Source: an uncultured Bacteroides sp.
GTDB taxonomy: Bacteria > Bacteroidota > Bacteroidia > Bacteroidales > Bacteroidaceae
DNA length: 64,000 bases
NCBI RefSeq assembly: GCF_963677715.1
Contig: NZ_OY782495.1
Span: 1,726,001-1,790,000, forward strand
Direction: 5' to 3'
Shown: positions 26,019 through 34,254 of the stretch, piece after piece
Layout: each line of letters begins with the position of its first letter
Numbering within the stretch: the first letter of the stretch is position 1
Notes under the pieces: generated by a model
What the model saw: only the letters and a program-made list of their open reading frames with translations
What the model was told of the DNA's origin: nothing
Databases searched by the model: none
Made by a program: the position numbers and the translations under genes

Positions 26019-26783
26019 ATGAAAAATAGACATACAGCAATTATAATCGATGATGAATTAAGAGACACAATAAATCTGTCAGATTCTTTAAGAAAAGCAG
26101 AGAAAATAGAATTGATTGGAACCGCACAAAACGCAAAAGCAGGAAAAGAAATTATACTAAAAATGAAGCCTGATCTTATTTTTCTAGACATTGAAATGCC
26201 TTATATAAACGGCATAGAAATGCTCCGAGAGATGAAAGATGCGATTAGCTGGCATTTACATGTTATCTTCTATACCGCATATAATAAATATTTATTAGAA
26301 GCACTCAGGGAATCTGCGTTTGATTACTTGCTAAAGCCTTATACAGAGTATGAGTTTGAACTAGTCATAAACCGATTTCTCAAACACATAGAGTCGTCAC
26401 CAGAACAAGCCCCATTCAGAGATTCTGCCCCTACTTTATATACCAAAGAAAACTCTCATTTCCTTATCACAACAATAAAAGGATATATTTCTCTGAAAGC
26501 AAATGACATTGGCTATTTTGAATACATAAAAGAGAGAAGACACTGGATGGTTATACTAGAGGAACAAGCTATCCAACTCAAAAAAAACACCTCTGCCGAA
26601 GATATCCTCAAACTCGATTCGGCTTTTACACAGATTAACCAACAACAAATTATCAATATTTTCTATTTAAGAGCCATTGAAGGCAAAAGATGCGTTATGA
26701 CCCCACCATTCGAAAAAGCAAGCAATCTGGTCATCTCCCGATTCTTTTTCAGTTCAGTTCAAGAACGCTTTCTGATGTTGTAA
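26019..26783 (+). CDS. LytTR-type response regulator without an adjacent kinase
   Basis: Two-component response regulator of 254 residues. The receiver domain (1-120) has the acidic pair Asp11-Asp12, phosphoacceptor Asp57 in LIFLDIEMP, the Thr of FYTAY and the Lys of DYLLKPYT. The C-terminal half (about 145-250) is a LytTR-like DNA-binding domain (IGYFEYIKERRHW, FTQINQQQIINI). No histidine kinase flanks it; the nearest is at 30283. It is a full-length paralogue of the regulator at 32307-33074, sharing identical blocks such as ALRESAFDYLLKPYT. Its own promoter suggests separate expression. It may regulate the surface lipoprotein downstream (inference). Confidence 0.9.
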   Translation: MKNRHTAIIIDDELRDTINLSDSLRKAEKIELIGTAQNAKAGKEIILKMKPDLIFLDIEMPYINGIEMLREMKDAISWHLHVIFYTAYNKYLLEALRESAFDYLLKPYTEYEFELVINRFLKHIESSPEQAPFRDSAPTLYTKENSHFLITTIKGYISLKANDIGYFEYIKERRHWMVILEEQAIQLKKNTSAEDILKLDSAFTQINQQQIINIFYLRAIEGKRCVMTPPFEKASNLVISRFFFSSVQERFLML

Positions 26784-27112
26784 CTCTCCCTTTTGAACGC
26801 CGGTTTACTCTCTCTGAAGCATTTCTAAATCTACTTCAACATTTATAGCATATAGAAACAAGATTTTATTCACTTTTTTAATGCAACATGATCACTTATT
26901 CCTACCACATATACACACTAAAAAGCAATACATATCACAGACGCCAATATACCACCTTGTCAGGTCTAATTTCTTTAGATAAATTCGCATTAAAATAAAC
27001 AAGATAAGCACAATCATCCGGCGAAAAACACCACCAAGAAAACGATATGCGACTTCTTCATTATTAGAATTATGTGTTTTTAATAATATATTATTAATGT
27101 AATTTCAAACTT
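26784..27112. other. Intergenic region upstream of the large surface lipoprotein
   Basis: 329 AT-rich bases with no ORF or clear terminator. The only structure I see is the palindrome at 27080-27097 and two imperfect GATAA-type words at 26978 and 27003. No TAnnTTTG box stands out. Confidence 0.4.
27080..27097. repeat. 18-bp perfect AT palindrome before the surface lipoprotein
   Basis: TTAATAATATATTATTAA is its own reverse complement and ends 15 bases before the ATG at 27113. It could be part of a promoter or operator, or could form a hairpin at the ribosome binding site. An AT-only palindrome can arise by chance in this AT-rich stretch. Confidence 0.45.
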
Positions 27113-29911
27113 ATGAAAAAGAATTTTGTAAAAGTAATGCTTCTTGTGGCATTAGCATTTTCCACCACGGTTTCTTTCATCGGTTGTAAAAACTATGATG
27201 ATGACATCGACGGTTTAAAGGAGTCTATCACAGCGACAAACTCCGATCTTTCGACCAAAGCAACAGCTTTGGAAGCATCTATTGCCAGTCTGAAGTCTGC
27301 ACAAACAGATGTGACTGCTGCCATTGCAAAAGCAACAGATGATGCTGAAAAGGCCTCCTTGCAAGCTAAAACTGACGCCATCGCTTCTTCTTTGGCTAGC
27401 ATGACAACTATTAAAACTGATCTTACGACTTTAATCAACTCTAACACGACTGACATTACTACGCTGAATCAAAAAACAAAAGGCATTGAAGAAGATCTCA
27501 CAAGTGTTGAAGGTAGTTTAAGTGCAATCCAAAAAATGCTAGTTGGCTACACTGATTTGGTAGAGACAGTTGGCAAATTACAGTCTGCAATGAGCCGTAT
27601 TGACCAAATAGAGAATTCGTTGCAAAGTCTTTCTGCTGAAGTTGAACAAGCCCTGAAAGATATTGCAACGCAAAAAACCACTCTTGAAACACAGCAAGAT
27701 GCTATTGCAAAATTAGAAGCTTTAACCGGTACTCATTCTGAAGAATTAAGCACAGTACAAGAAGAGATTAAAACCCTTCTAGCAAATCTTGAAACCCAAA
27801 AAGCTGCTTTAGATAAAGCTGCGACTAAAGACGAATTGGCTGCTGTTCAAGCTTCAGTTGATGCAAACAAGGCTTCAATAGAAGATTTAAGTACCTCTAT
27901 CGACACGATAAACACTAAGATTAATAATCTAAGTAGTCTATTCTTCTCTATGATTACAAACATCAGCTTTGTGAGTGAACCCTCTTCTGATATTAATTTA
28001 ACGACAGTTACTTGCACAAAAGACAATTACACTTTTGGAGATGAAGCTGAAGTGAGTGGAGGCATACCCTTTAAGAAAGGGCAAAAATATACAATGGAAT
28101 CAGAGAAAATTCTAATCCAAGTATCCCCTTCAACTGCGGACGTTGATGACTCGTCTTTTTCTCTCATGAAAAGCGACGGAAAAACACTCGATAACCTTGT
28201 TAATTTAACAGTAAAAGCGAATGAGACAGCATTGACCAAAGCCAAATCTATAGGTGGTATCTGGGAGGTAACAGTTCAATTAAAGAATGACTTTGATGCA
28301 ACTGAACTTAGCACAGCAACAATAGCAGGCAGTAAGAAATATCTTTTTGCTATTGCAGCAAAAGAGACGACAAAAGATATCGCCAGTGATCGAGTTATTG
28401 CTTCACCCTATAAGTTGACATTCGCTGTTAGCAACACATACACAGCCGCAACTAACATCGACAACTCTATAGTTAACAAAGTAACAATAGGGAATAATAT
28501 ACCTGTAGAAATTAACGCCCCATTTGCTGTTGACGTAAAGGGTAATAATGGAGGCATTTATGCTAGCTACATCACTCTATATCAAGCAAGTGGCATCACG
28601 GACAATGACATGGTCGTGTGGAGAAGCTATAATATCACAGGTATCAATGCGGTCAGCACAGATAACAATTTAAGTATTAATATACCAAGCGATAAGGCTA
28701 ATGGCAAAACAATATACTTCAAGATACACGCAGTTGATTTTTCTGGAAATACAATAATAGAAAAAACATTCTCAGTAATATGTGGCAAACAGAATTCTGC
28801 TAAGCCTTCATTAACTGCAGAGATTAAACCAGAAGAAGCTGATGCAAGCAATATCTACAACATGCCAAAAGCTGTTAAGATGACCGCAAATCTTGCAACG
28901 ACAGACGCAGATGCATCAAATTTGCTGGGTGGAACATACAGCGTTTCTATTAAAGACATGAGTGCCCAGGCTTCTTTCTATAAAGAAGATCTTAGCACTA
29001 TACTAAGCTTAAACTCTGTCGATAATATTAAAGCTATAGCAGCAATTAAACTTAGCAATATAGATTTGACCAAAATTCCTGATGGTGGATCGGTAACAGG
29101 TAATATCGCTTTCAAAAATGTTAATGGCTTACAGATTTTAAATGTTCCTATTACATTAAGCAAAACCATGCCGGATTTTCCAAACGCATTCTCTGCTAAA
29201 ACAGGAATGTTAAACAACAAGATTATCACTGTATTTCCAACGTTTACCGGTAACACAAGTAAAGCAACATTTGAATATACAAAAATATTCAACATGATTA
29301 ATAATACTAATAGCAGTTACTTTAAATTTGCAAGCGTAACGGATCAAGGAACGAAGATTGATTTCACCAATAGTGACATCATTCAGGTAGACAATAGCCT
29401 TGTTGGAAGCAATAAGAGCCCGGTAGACATGAAGGTATCCTACAATTATGGCCAGATATCATCAGTTACAACCAACAATTATTGGAAACCTCTATGGGAT
29501 ACAGTATTTGCTATTAAGTTTGCAAGCATACCTGAAGAGTCTGAGATAACACTAGATAAAGCGTTCACCATTACATATCCTACAGCTAGCAAAATCCTTA
29601 TTCATCACGCAAGCACTGGAGATGGTGGATACATCATTACAAAAGCGGATGATAAGAATACAACTAGTATGAAATTAATAGTTGGAGAAAATGACATCCA
29701 ATTAATTTCGCTTAAAACTACTAGTGGTAATAATATTGAGAATGAATATTATAAACCCACATTAAACAATGATGGTTCTATAACATTTACCAAAAACAGT
29801 GACAGTGCTGTAATCAATGAGAATATTTCTTCTACTTTGGTCATTACTATAACAGATGTATTTGGCAATACTTTCGAGAAAAAAGTAGTTTTTACAGTTA
29901 TTAAACCCTAA
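27113..29911 (+). CDS. Large surface lipoprotein with N-terminal coiled coil
   Basis: A 932-residue exported lipoprotein of no family I recognise. The signal peptide ends in FIGC (Cys25) followed by acidic KNYDDDIDG, the kind of tail seen on surface-exposed bacteroidal lipoproteins. Residues 30-285 are heptad-rich, low in aromatics and rich in Ala, Thr, Ser, Lys and Glu, and should form a long coiled-coil stalk (ENSLQSLSAEVEQALKDI). From about 290 the sequence is beta-rich and resembles successive Ig-like or adhesin domains, with Thr/Asn/Ser-rich loops. The last 30 residues (TLVITITDVFGNTFEKKVVFTV) look like a final beta domain. An adhesin or surface-stalk role is inference. It ends in a strong terminator and is flanked by LytTR regulators. 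Confidence 0.8.
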   Translation: MKKNFVKVMLLVALAFSTTVSFIGCKNYDDDIDGLKESITATNSDLSTKATALEASIASLKSAQTDVTAAIAKATDDAEKASLQAKTDAIASSLASMTTIKTDLTTLINSNTTDITTLNQKTKGIEEDLTSVEGSLSAIQKMLVGYTDLVETVGKLQSAMSRIDQIENSLQSLSAEVEQALKDIATQKTTLETQQDAIAKLEALTGTHSEELSTVQEEIKTLLANLETQKAALDKAATKDELAAVQASVDANKASIEDLSTSIDTINTKINNLSSLFFSMITNISFVSEPSSDINLTTVTCTKDNYTFGDEAEVSGGIPFKKGQKYTMESEKILIQVSPSTADVDDSSFSLMKSDGKTLDNLVNLTVKANETALTKAKSIGGIWEVTVQLKNDFDATELSTATIAGSKKYLFAIAAKETTKDIASDRVIASPYKLTFAVSNTYTAATNIDNSIVNKVTIGNNIPVEINAPFAVDVKGNNGGIYASYITLYQASGITDNDMVVWRSYNITGINAVSTDNNLSINIPSDKANGKTIYFKIHAVDFSGNTIIEKTFSVICGKQNSAKPSLTAEIKPEEADASNIYNMPKAVKMTANLATTDADASNLLGGTYSVSIKDMSAQASFYKEDLSTILSLNSVDNIKAIAAIKLSNIDLTKIPDGGSVTGNIAFKNVNGLQILNVPITLSKTMPDFPNAFSAKTGMLNNKIITVFPTFTGNTSKATFEYTKIFNMINNTNSSYFKFASVTDQGTKIDFTNSDIIQVDNSLVGSNKSPVDMKVSYNYGQISSVTTNNYWKPLWDTVFAIKFASIPEESEITLDKAFTITYPTASKILIHHASTGDGGYIITKADDKNTTSMKLIVGENDIQLISLKTTSGNNIENEYYKPTLNNDGSITFTKNSDSAVINENISSTLVITITDVFGNTFEKKVVFTVIKP

Positions 29912-29934
29912 TAACATAGTTATCTTTTAATTGC

Positions 29935-29980
29935 AAAGAGGGGAGAATTATATAAATTCTCCCCTCTTTTGTTTTTTGTA
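29935..29980 (+). terminator. Strong intrinsic terminator after the surface lipoprotein
   Basis: A perfect 15-bp stem (29935-29949 with 29955-29969), 5-base loop ATATA, and a T-rich tail TTTTGTTTTTTG. It lies 23 bases after the stop codon. Confidence 0.92.
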
Positions 29981-30092
29981 TCAAATAAAAACCATAAAAA
30001 ATCAATTAAATAAAAACAAAGTAATGCAAAACAAAGAGGAAACGAATAATTAAGAGCATATTATAAAGTAGTACAAACCGCATGATTTATAA

Positions 30093-30121
30093 GATAAAGC
30101 GAAAATATGCACCGATAAAGC
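30093..30121 (+). promoter_or_regulatory. Direct repeat GATAAAGC, possible LytTR-type operator
   Basis: GATAAAGC occurs at 30093-30100 and 30114-30121, a 21-bp period with a 13-base spacer. This is the geometry of LytTR/AgrA-type binding sites (two direct repeats about two helical turns apart). It is about 105 bases upstream of the -7 box of the kinase gene. The base sequence does not obviously match the AgrA consensus. Confidence 0.35.
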
Positions 30122-30225
30122 ACAAATTAATCACAGCAATGACATATTTACCTATATCAATATAAAAAACACAAATAAGTAACAAAAAAATATTATAATA
30201 TACATTGTTATTACTTTATAATATA

Positions 30226-30233
30226 TATATTTG
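30226..30233 (+). promoter_or_regulatory. -7 promoter element of the histidine kinase operon
   Basis: TATATTTG matches TAnnTTTG, with ATTG at 30204-30207 exactly 18 bases upstream as the -33 box. The rest of 29981-30225 is AT-rich, with no gene and only the direct repeat listed separately. Confidence 0.68.
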
Positions 30234-30282
30234 CAGATAACGAGATACAAAACAAACAATAACCTAATTCGAGTTCACAGAA

Positions 30283-32310
30283 ATGAAAAAGAACGACACG
30301 GATACCATCTATTGGGGAATGATGGGCATAATCAAAATTCTAGTTATCCTCACTCTCTCTGCCTGCCACTCTGATCGTACAAAAAAAGAATTATTGGAAC
30401 AAAAAGCAGACTCCACACTAAATGAAGGAAGAAAAACGCTTTTTACCGATATTCCATTATCAAAGCACCTACTAAAAGAAGCTATGAATTGCACCGAAGA
30501 TAGCATGAAATATTATGATGCATATGAGGCCTACTCCACATGCTATTTTATGGAAAACAAATACGACTCCGCCATCACAATGAAAAAAAAAGCTTTAGCA
30601 TTTTTAGAAAAACAAATTATAACGCCCAGAAGACAAGAACTTTTAGCCTCTGTAAATAACTCATTTGGAGCTTACCATTCACTCATGAATCAACCGGATT
30701 CAGCTATTATTTATTTTAAAAAAGCCTTACGATGCCCTCCCTCAAAAGAAAGTAAACCTGACATATACATAAATTTAGCCGACCAATATAAAACCAAAGG
30801 AGATTTAGCTACAGCTGCCTATTATCTGAGATTAGGGCTATCCATAAGCGATTCTTTAGACCTAAAAAAGTTTAAGTTCCCAATCTGTTATGGTTTAGCA
30901 GATATATACCTGGGGCTAAGAGACTTCAAACAGGCCAATGAATATTATCTACGTGCTGAAAAGGATTACAAAAGCAGAAGGTTTGATGAAAAAGTCCTAT
31001 TCTGCAATAACAGAGGAAATTACTACTATTATAAAAAAGAGTATAGCAATGCCCTTCAATGGTTTAAACGGGCAGAAAAATATCTGGCTAACACGGATTA
31101 TGATTATTTTAAGAACATGGTAAATGCTAATTTAGCAGACGTGTATTTGAATTTAAATGAACTGGATTCATGCAACCTTTATATAAAAAAAGCAGAACCT
31201 TATTTTAAGAAGATCAATCATAAGAGTATTCTTTATTATATCAACACAGTAAAGATTGGCCTTGCTATTGCCCAAAATAATTACTCTCTAGCAAGCAAAT
31301 TACAGCAAGAAATTAAAGGCGATAAAGATATTGAACCTAACATAGTCTCTATTCGTACAAAATATTTAGAGAATTTGTCTTTGAAAAAGAATAATTATAA
31401 AGAAGCCTACGGATATCTTGCCAAAAATACGCTTTTAAATGATTCGCTACGCAATGACATTACGCAAAAAAGAATAGCAGAATTAGATATGCACTATAAA
31501 CAGGATAGCACGTTAATTAAAAAAGATTTATTTATACAGAGACAAAGTGCAGAAGTAAAAACATTCAAATTAAGCACCTATATATGGATACTTATATCTG
31601 TACTAATCGTATCAGGAACCTTTTTTGGATACTATATCATCAAGAAGAAAAATAATATCCAAAGGATGAAATATATGGAACAAATTACCAAATTGAGAAT
31701 AAGCAATATTCGGAACAGAATTTCACCCCATTTTATGTTTAATGTTCTCAATAACGAAATGCAAGGACTTGATGAAGAGAAAAAGGAACGTCTATACACA
31801 TTAGCACATTTATTAAGAATAAGCCTTGAAATGGCAGAGCAAATCAGTATAAAGCTTAGCGATGAAATTGACTTTGTCAAAGCCTACATAGAGTTAAGCA
31901 AACAAAAAGTGGGAGATAATTTTACAATGATATGGGAGATTAGTCCTCTTATTGACTTAGATAATATGAAAATAATCCCCATGATGTTGCAAATTCCAAT
32001 CGAGAATGCTTTAAAACATGGATTATCACAAATCAAAGGAGAAAAAAAATTAACCGTAAAAATCTTCAGAGAAGATCAAGGTATACGAATTTTTGTTGTC
32101 GATAACGGAAAAGGGTATCATCCGAATGACCCATCTCCTACCACAGGAACCGGAACAGGACTTAGAGTATTGAATCAGACTATGCAAATTTTAAATGCAA
32201 AAAATACCCGTAAAATAATATTCGCAATACACAATATAGATAAAGCGGAAGAAACAGGTACTAAAATCGAAATTTATATTCCGTACCATTACAAATTTGA
32301 GTACAAATGA
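30283..32310 (+). CDS. TPR-containing sensor histidine kinase (LytS-like kinase core)
   Basis: A 675-residue membrane sensor kinase. The N-terminus has a hydrophobic signal ending in LSAC (Cys28), so it may be lipidated as well as anchored. Residues about 40-400 form tetratricopeptide repeats, presumably periplasmic (KYDSAITMKKKALAFLE, NALQWFKRAEKYL). One transmembrane helix (about 430-455, YIWILISVLIVSGTFFGYYI) leads to a His_kinase-type core: RNRISPHFMFNVLNNE with phospho-acceptor His483, N-box IENALKHG near 572, DNGKGYHP near 607 and GTGTGLRVLN near 622. The stop overlaps the ATG of the next response regulator (ATGA), so the two are coupled. The ligand is unknown. Confidence 0.92.
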   Translation: MKKNDTDTIYWGMMGIIKILVILTLSACHSDRTKKELLEQKADSTLNEGRKTLFTDIPLSKHLLKEAMNCTEDSMKYYDAYEAYSTCYFMENKYDSAITMKKKALAFLEKQIITPRRQELLASVNNSFGAYHSLMNQPDSAIIYFKKALRCPPSKESKPDIYINLADQYKTKGDLATAAYYLRLGLSISDSLDLKKFKFPICYGLADIYLGLRDFKQANEYYLRAEKDYKSRRFDEKVLFCNNRGNYYYYKKEYSNALQWFKRAEKYLANTDYDYFKNMVNANLADVYLNLNELDSCNLYIKKAEPYFKKINHKSILYYINTVKIGLAIAQNNYSLASKLQQEIKGDKDIEPNIVSIRTKYLENLSLKKNNYKEAYGYLAKNTLLNDSLRNDITQKRIAELDMHYKQDSTLIKKDLFIQRQSAEVKTFKLSTYIWILISVLIVSGTFFGYYIIKKKNNIQRMKYMEQITKLRISNIRNRISPHFMFNVLNNEMQGLDEEKKERLYTLAHLLRISLEMAEQISIKLSDEIDFVKAYIELSKQKVGDNFTMIWEISPLIDLDNMKIIPMMLQIPIENALKHGLSQIKGEKKLTVKIFREDQGIRIFVVDNGKGYHPNDPSPTTGTGTGLRVLNQTMQILNAKNTRKIIFAIHNIDKAEETGTKIEIYIPYHYKFEYK

Positions 32311-33074
32311 AAGACAAATTTAACGCAATCATCATTGATGACGAAGAAATTGGAATCAAAAAATTGAAGAGTTCGTTGAGTAATATCGACAAGATAAGCG
32401 TTAATGAGACGGCACAGACAGCTCAGAAGGGAAAAGAGCTTATTTTAACAATAAAGCCGGACTTGCTTTTTCTGGATGTTGAAATGCCTGAAATGAACGG
32501 CTTGGAACTATTAAGAGAATTAAAAGATGCCATTAATTGGCCTATGCAGGTCGTATTTTATACGGCCTACGACAAGTATCTACTCAGTGCATTAAGAGAG
32601 TCGGCTTTTGATTATCTGCTAAAGCCTTACACAGGAGCTGAATTTTTATTGGTCATCAACCGTTTTCTAACTTATGCGGAATCAAAAGAAAAAGAGCTAT
32701 CTGTAGCCGATTCACTTTCAAATTTATTTTCTAAGGATCATCCTTTCTTCCTTATTGCTACCATCAGGGGATATAAAACTCTCAAAACAGAAGATATCGG
32801 CTATTTTGAATATATAAAAGAGAGAAAGCATTGGTCTGTGACTCTCCAAAATCAAACCCGTATCCAATTGCGACGAAATACTTCCGCCGATGATATTCTA
32901 AACTTATCTTCTTCATTTACGCAAATCAATCAGCAACAGATTATCAATATTGCTTATCTGAGCATGATAGAAGGAAAAAGATGCATCATGTACCCGCCAT
33001 TCGATAAAACGGAAGAGTTGATTATCTCGAGAAACTTTGCCAAATCGGTTCAAGACAGCTTCTTCATGATTTAA
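32307..33074 (+). CDS. LytTR-type response regulator coupled to the TPR kinase
   Basis: Cognate response regulator of the kinase that ends at 32310; the 4-base ATGA overlap implies coupled translation. The 255 residues have receiver residues Asp11-Asp12, phosphoacceptor Asp57 (LLFLDVEMP), FYTAY and LLKPYT, then a LytTR-like DNA-binding domain (IGYFEYIKERKHW, FTQINQQQIINI). It is closely related along its whole length to the lone regulator at 26019-26783. Its 3' end overlaps the convergent esterase gene by 4 bases. Target genes are unknown; the surface lipoprotein at 27113 and the paralogous regulator are candidates. Confidence 0.93.
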   Translation: MKDKFNAIIIDDEEIGIKKLKSSLSNIDKISVNETAQTAQKGKELILTIKPDLLFLDVEMPEMNGLELLRELKDAINWPMQVVFYTAYDKYLLSALRESAFDYLLKPYTGAEFLLVINRFLTYAESKEKELSVADSLSNLFSKDHPFFLIATIRGYKTLKTEDIGYFEYIKERKHWSVTLQNQTRIQLRRNTSADDILNLSSSFTQINQQQIINIAYLSMIEGKRCIMYPPFDKTEELIISRNFAKSVQDSFFMI

Positions 33075-33880
33075 TGCCTCAACGTTTTCCGAATGTAATT
33101 CACAATGAGATAACAAGCAGGCCCTGCAACCTGACCATGATTAAAGCCCTGTAACTCGTACAAACTAACTTTTGTGTTTCCCAAGTTTCTAAGAACAGAA
33201 GCCAATAAGGCGTTTTCTTCGTAACGGTCGGCCATCTCCAGATTGCGGTCGCCTGTAATCAGAATAATTGGAGCCGTATCCTTACGGGCTTTATTCAGAG
33301 GAGCAAACTCATCAATAATTGGAATGCCATCAGGCAATCCGCGCTCTTTACGGATAGTGAAATGTGTCACTGTCTGCCCGCTAACGGGGAGGTAAGCAGC
33401 AACCTTATCGGCATCAATACCATCAGCTTCGAGGTATTTCTTATCCATTGCCAACATCAAGGTAAGATAACCGCCTGCCGAGTGCCCGGAGACAAAAACA
33501 CGCTCCTTGCTACCACCATACTTTTCAATATTATTAAAGACCCAAGCCACAGCTGCCGCTGCATCTTCTATATAAGCAGGGTTCTTTGCGCGCGGACTCA
33601 GGCGATAGTTTACCGCAACCACCGCAAAACCCTTATTTATCAATTCCTGAGGTATTTCTTTGTTGCCCCCTTCCAATCCACCACCATGAAACCACACGAT
33701 CACAGGAAAATCTTTCTTATCCGTGGGATAATACACATCCAGTTTGCAACGCTCCTTACGATAAGCATCCTGTTCGGACACCGAAACATATGGGATATCT
33801 TTTTCAGTTCTGTACGCATTCTGAGCATGCAGAGTCAATACTAAAAACAAGAAAAGCAGTATCAGGTAGTTCCTTTTCAT
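33071..33880 (-). CDS. Exported alpha/beta hydrolase, esterase-like
   Basis: Predicted secreted or periplasmic carboxylesterase of 269 residues. The N-terminus MKRNYLILLFLFLVLTLHAQ is a cleavable signal peptide. The oxyanion-hole motif is VWFHGGGLEGG (about 63-73) and the nucleophile elbow is GHSAGGYL near 132-139. A late Asp in LITGDRNLE and His in FNHG (near 247) can complete the catalytic triad. The family includes acyl- and acetyl-esterases active on glycans; the substrate here is not evident. It has its own promoter and is convergent with the LytTR regulator. Confidence 0.88.
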   Translation of the reverse strand: MKRNYLILLFLFLVLTLHAQNAYRTEKDIPYVSVSEQDAYRKERCKLDVYYPTDKKDFPVIVWFHGGGLEGGNKEIPQELINKGFAVVAVNYRLSPRAKNPAYIEDAAAAVAWVFNNIEKYGGSKERVFVSGHSAGGYLTLMLAMDKKYLEADGIDADKVAAYLPVSGQTVTHFTIRKERGLPDGIPIIDEFAPLNKARKDTAPIILITGDRNLEMADRYEENALLASVLRNLGNTKVSLYELQGFNHGQVAGPACYLIVNYIRKTLRH

Positions 33881-33901
33881 AATAAGATCTGTTTATTAAT
33901 G

Positions 33902-33909
33902 CAAAGGTA
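33902..33909 (-). promoter_or_regulatory. -7 promoter element of the esterase gene
   Basis: CAAAGGTA reads TACCTTTG on the minus strand, matching TAnnTTTG, 21 bases upstream of the ATG. No clear -33 box. Confidence 0.55.
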
Positions 33910-34023
33910 TAAATTATACAGCTTAACCGAACTTTTAGTTGTAACATTTAGGTAATGCAGAGACATGAGAAACACCAGAATCATTATATTATGGGCCTAA
34001 AACAAAAAAAATATCGTTTTTTG

Positions 34024-34053
34024 TTTGAATCTAAGAGAAATGTATTACTTTTG
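34024..34053 (+). promoter_or_regulatory. Consensus promoter of the pheA operon leader
   Basis: TTTG (34024-34027), 18 bases, then TACTTTTG (34046-34053): the full Bacteroides -33/-7 pair. Transcription should start near 34060, about 195 bases before pheA, leaving room for the leader peptide and attenuator. Confidence 0.8.
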
Positions 34054-34083
34054 CCCCCGTAATAGAAACAATGAACTGATTAT

Positions 34084-34167
34084 ATGAAATCGTTGACTTA
34101 TACATTTTCCTTCTTTTATTACTTTTACTTTAGCCAGAAAGTAGAGCGGGAATTTGTGTGTAACTAA
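34084..34167 (+). CDS. Phe/Tyr-rich leader peptide of the pheA attenuator
   Basis: A 27-residue ORF from ATG 34084 to TAA 34165-34167. Residues 6-16 are YTFSFFYYFYF; in all it has six Phe and four Tyr codons, nearly all clustered at codons 6-16. This is the composition expected of an attenuation leader sensing charged tRNA-Phe and tRNA-Tyr. The last codons cover the antiterminator strand at 34144-34151, so a ribosome reaching the stop would mask it, whereas one stalled at the Phe/Tyr block would leave it free. The operon downstream encodes both PheA and TyrA, which fits the mixed codon content. Confidence 0.82.
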   Translation: MKSLTYTFSFFYYFYFSQKVEREFVCN

Positions 34168-34232
34168 CGATAGATTATACTAAAGATAAAACTGAAGAAA
34201 TCCCGCTCCAAATATGGATGCGGGATTTTTTT
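34144..34232 (+). promoter_or_regulatory. Antiterminator/terminator pair of the pheA attenuator
   Basis: GAGCGGGA (34144-34151) is perfectly complementary to TCCCGCTC (34201-34208), which is also the 5' arm of the terminator hairpin. The two pairings are mutually exclusive, as in classical leader-peptide attenuation. Confidence 0.78.
34198..34232 (+). terminator. Attenuator terminator upstream of pheA
   Basis: A 9-bp stem AAATCCCGC/GCGGGATTT (34198-34206 with 34220-34228), continued inward by TCCA/TGGA, and a run of seven T at 34226-34232. It ends 22 bases before the pheA ATG. Confidence 0.88.
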
Positions 34233-34254
34233 GTATCAGATAACAATATAGAAA

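Noticed and set aside
27193..27456. Minus-strand ORF in the coiled-coil part of the large lipoprotein
   Set aside because: Mirror translation of an Ala/Thr/Ser/Lys-rich repeat region, not an independent gene.
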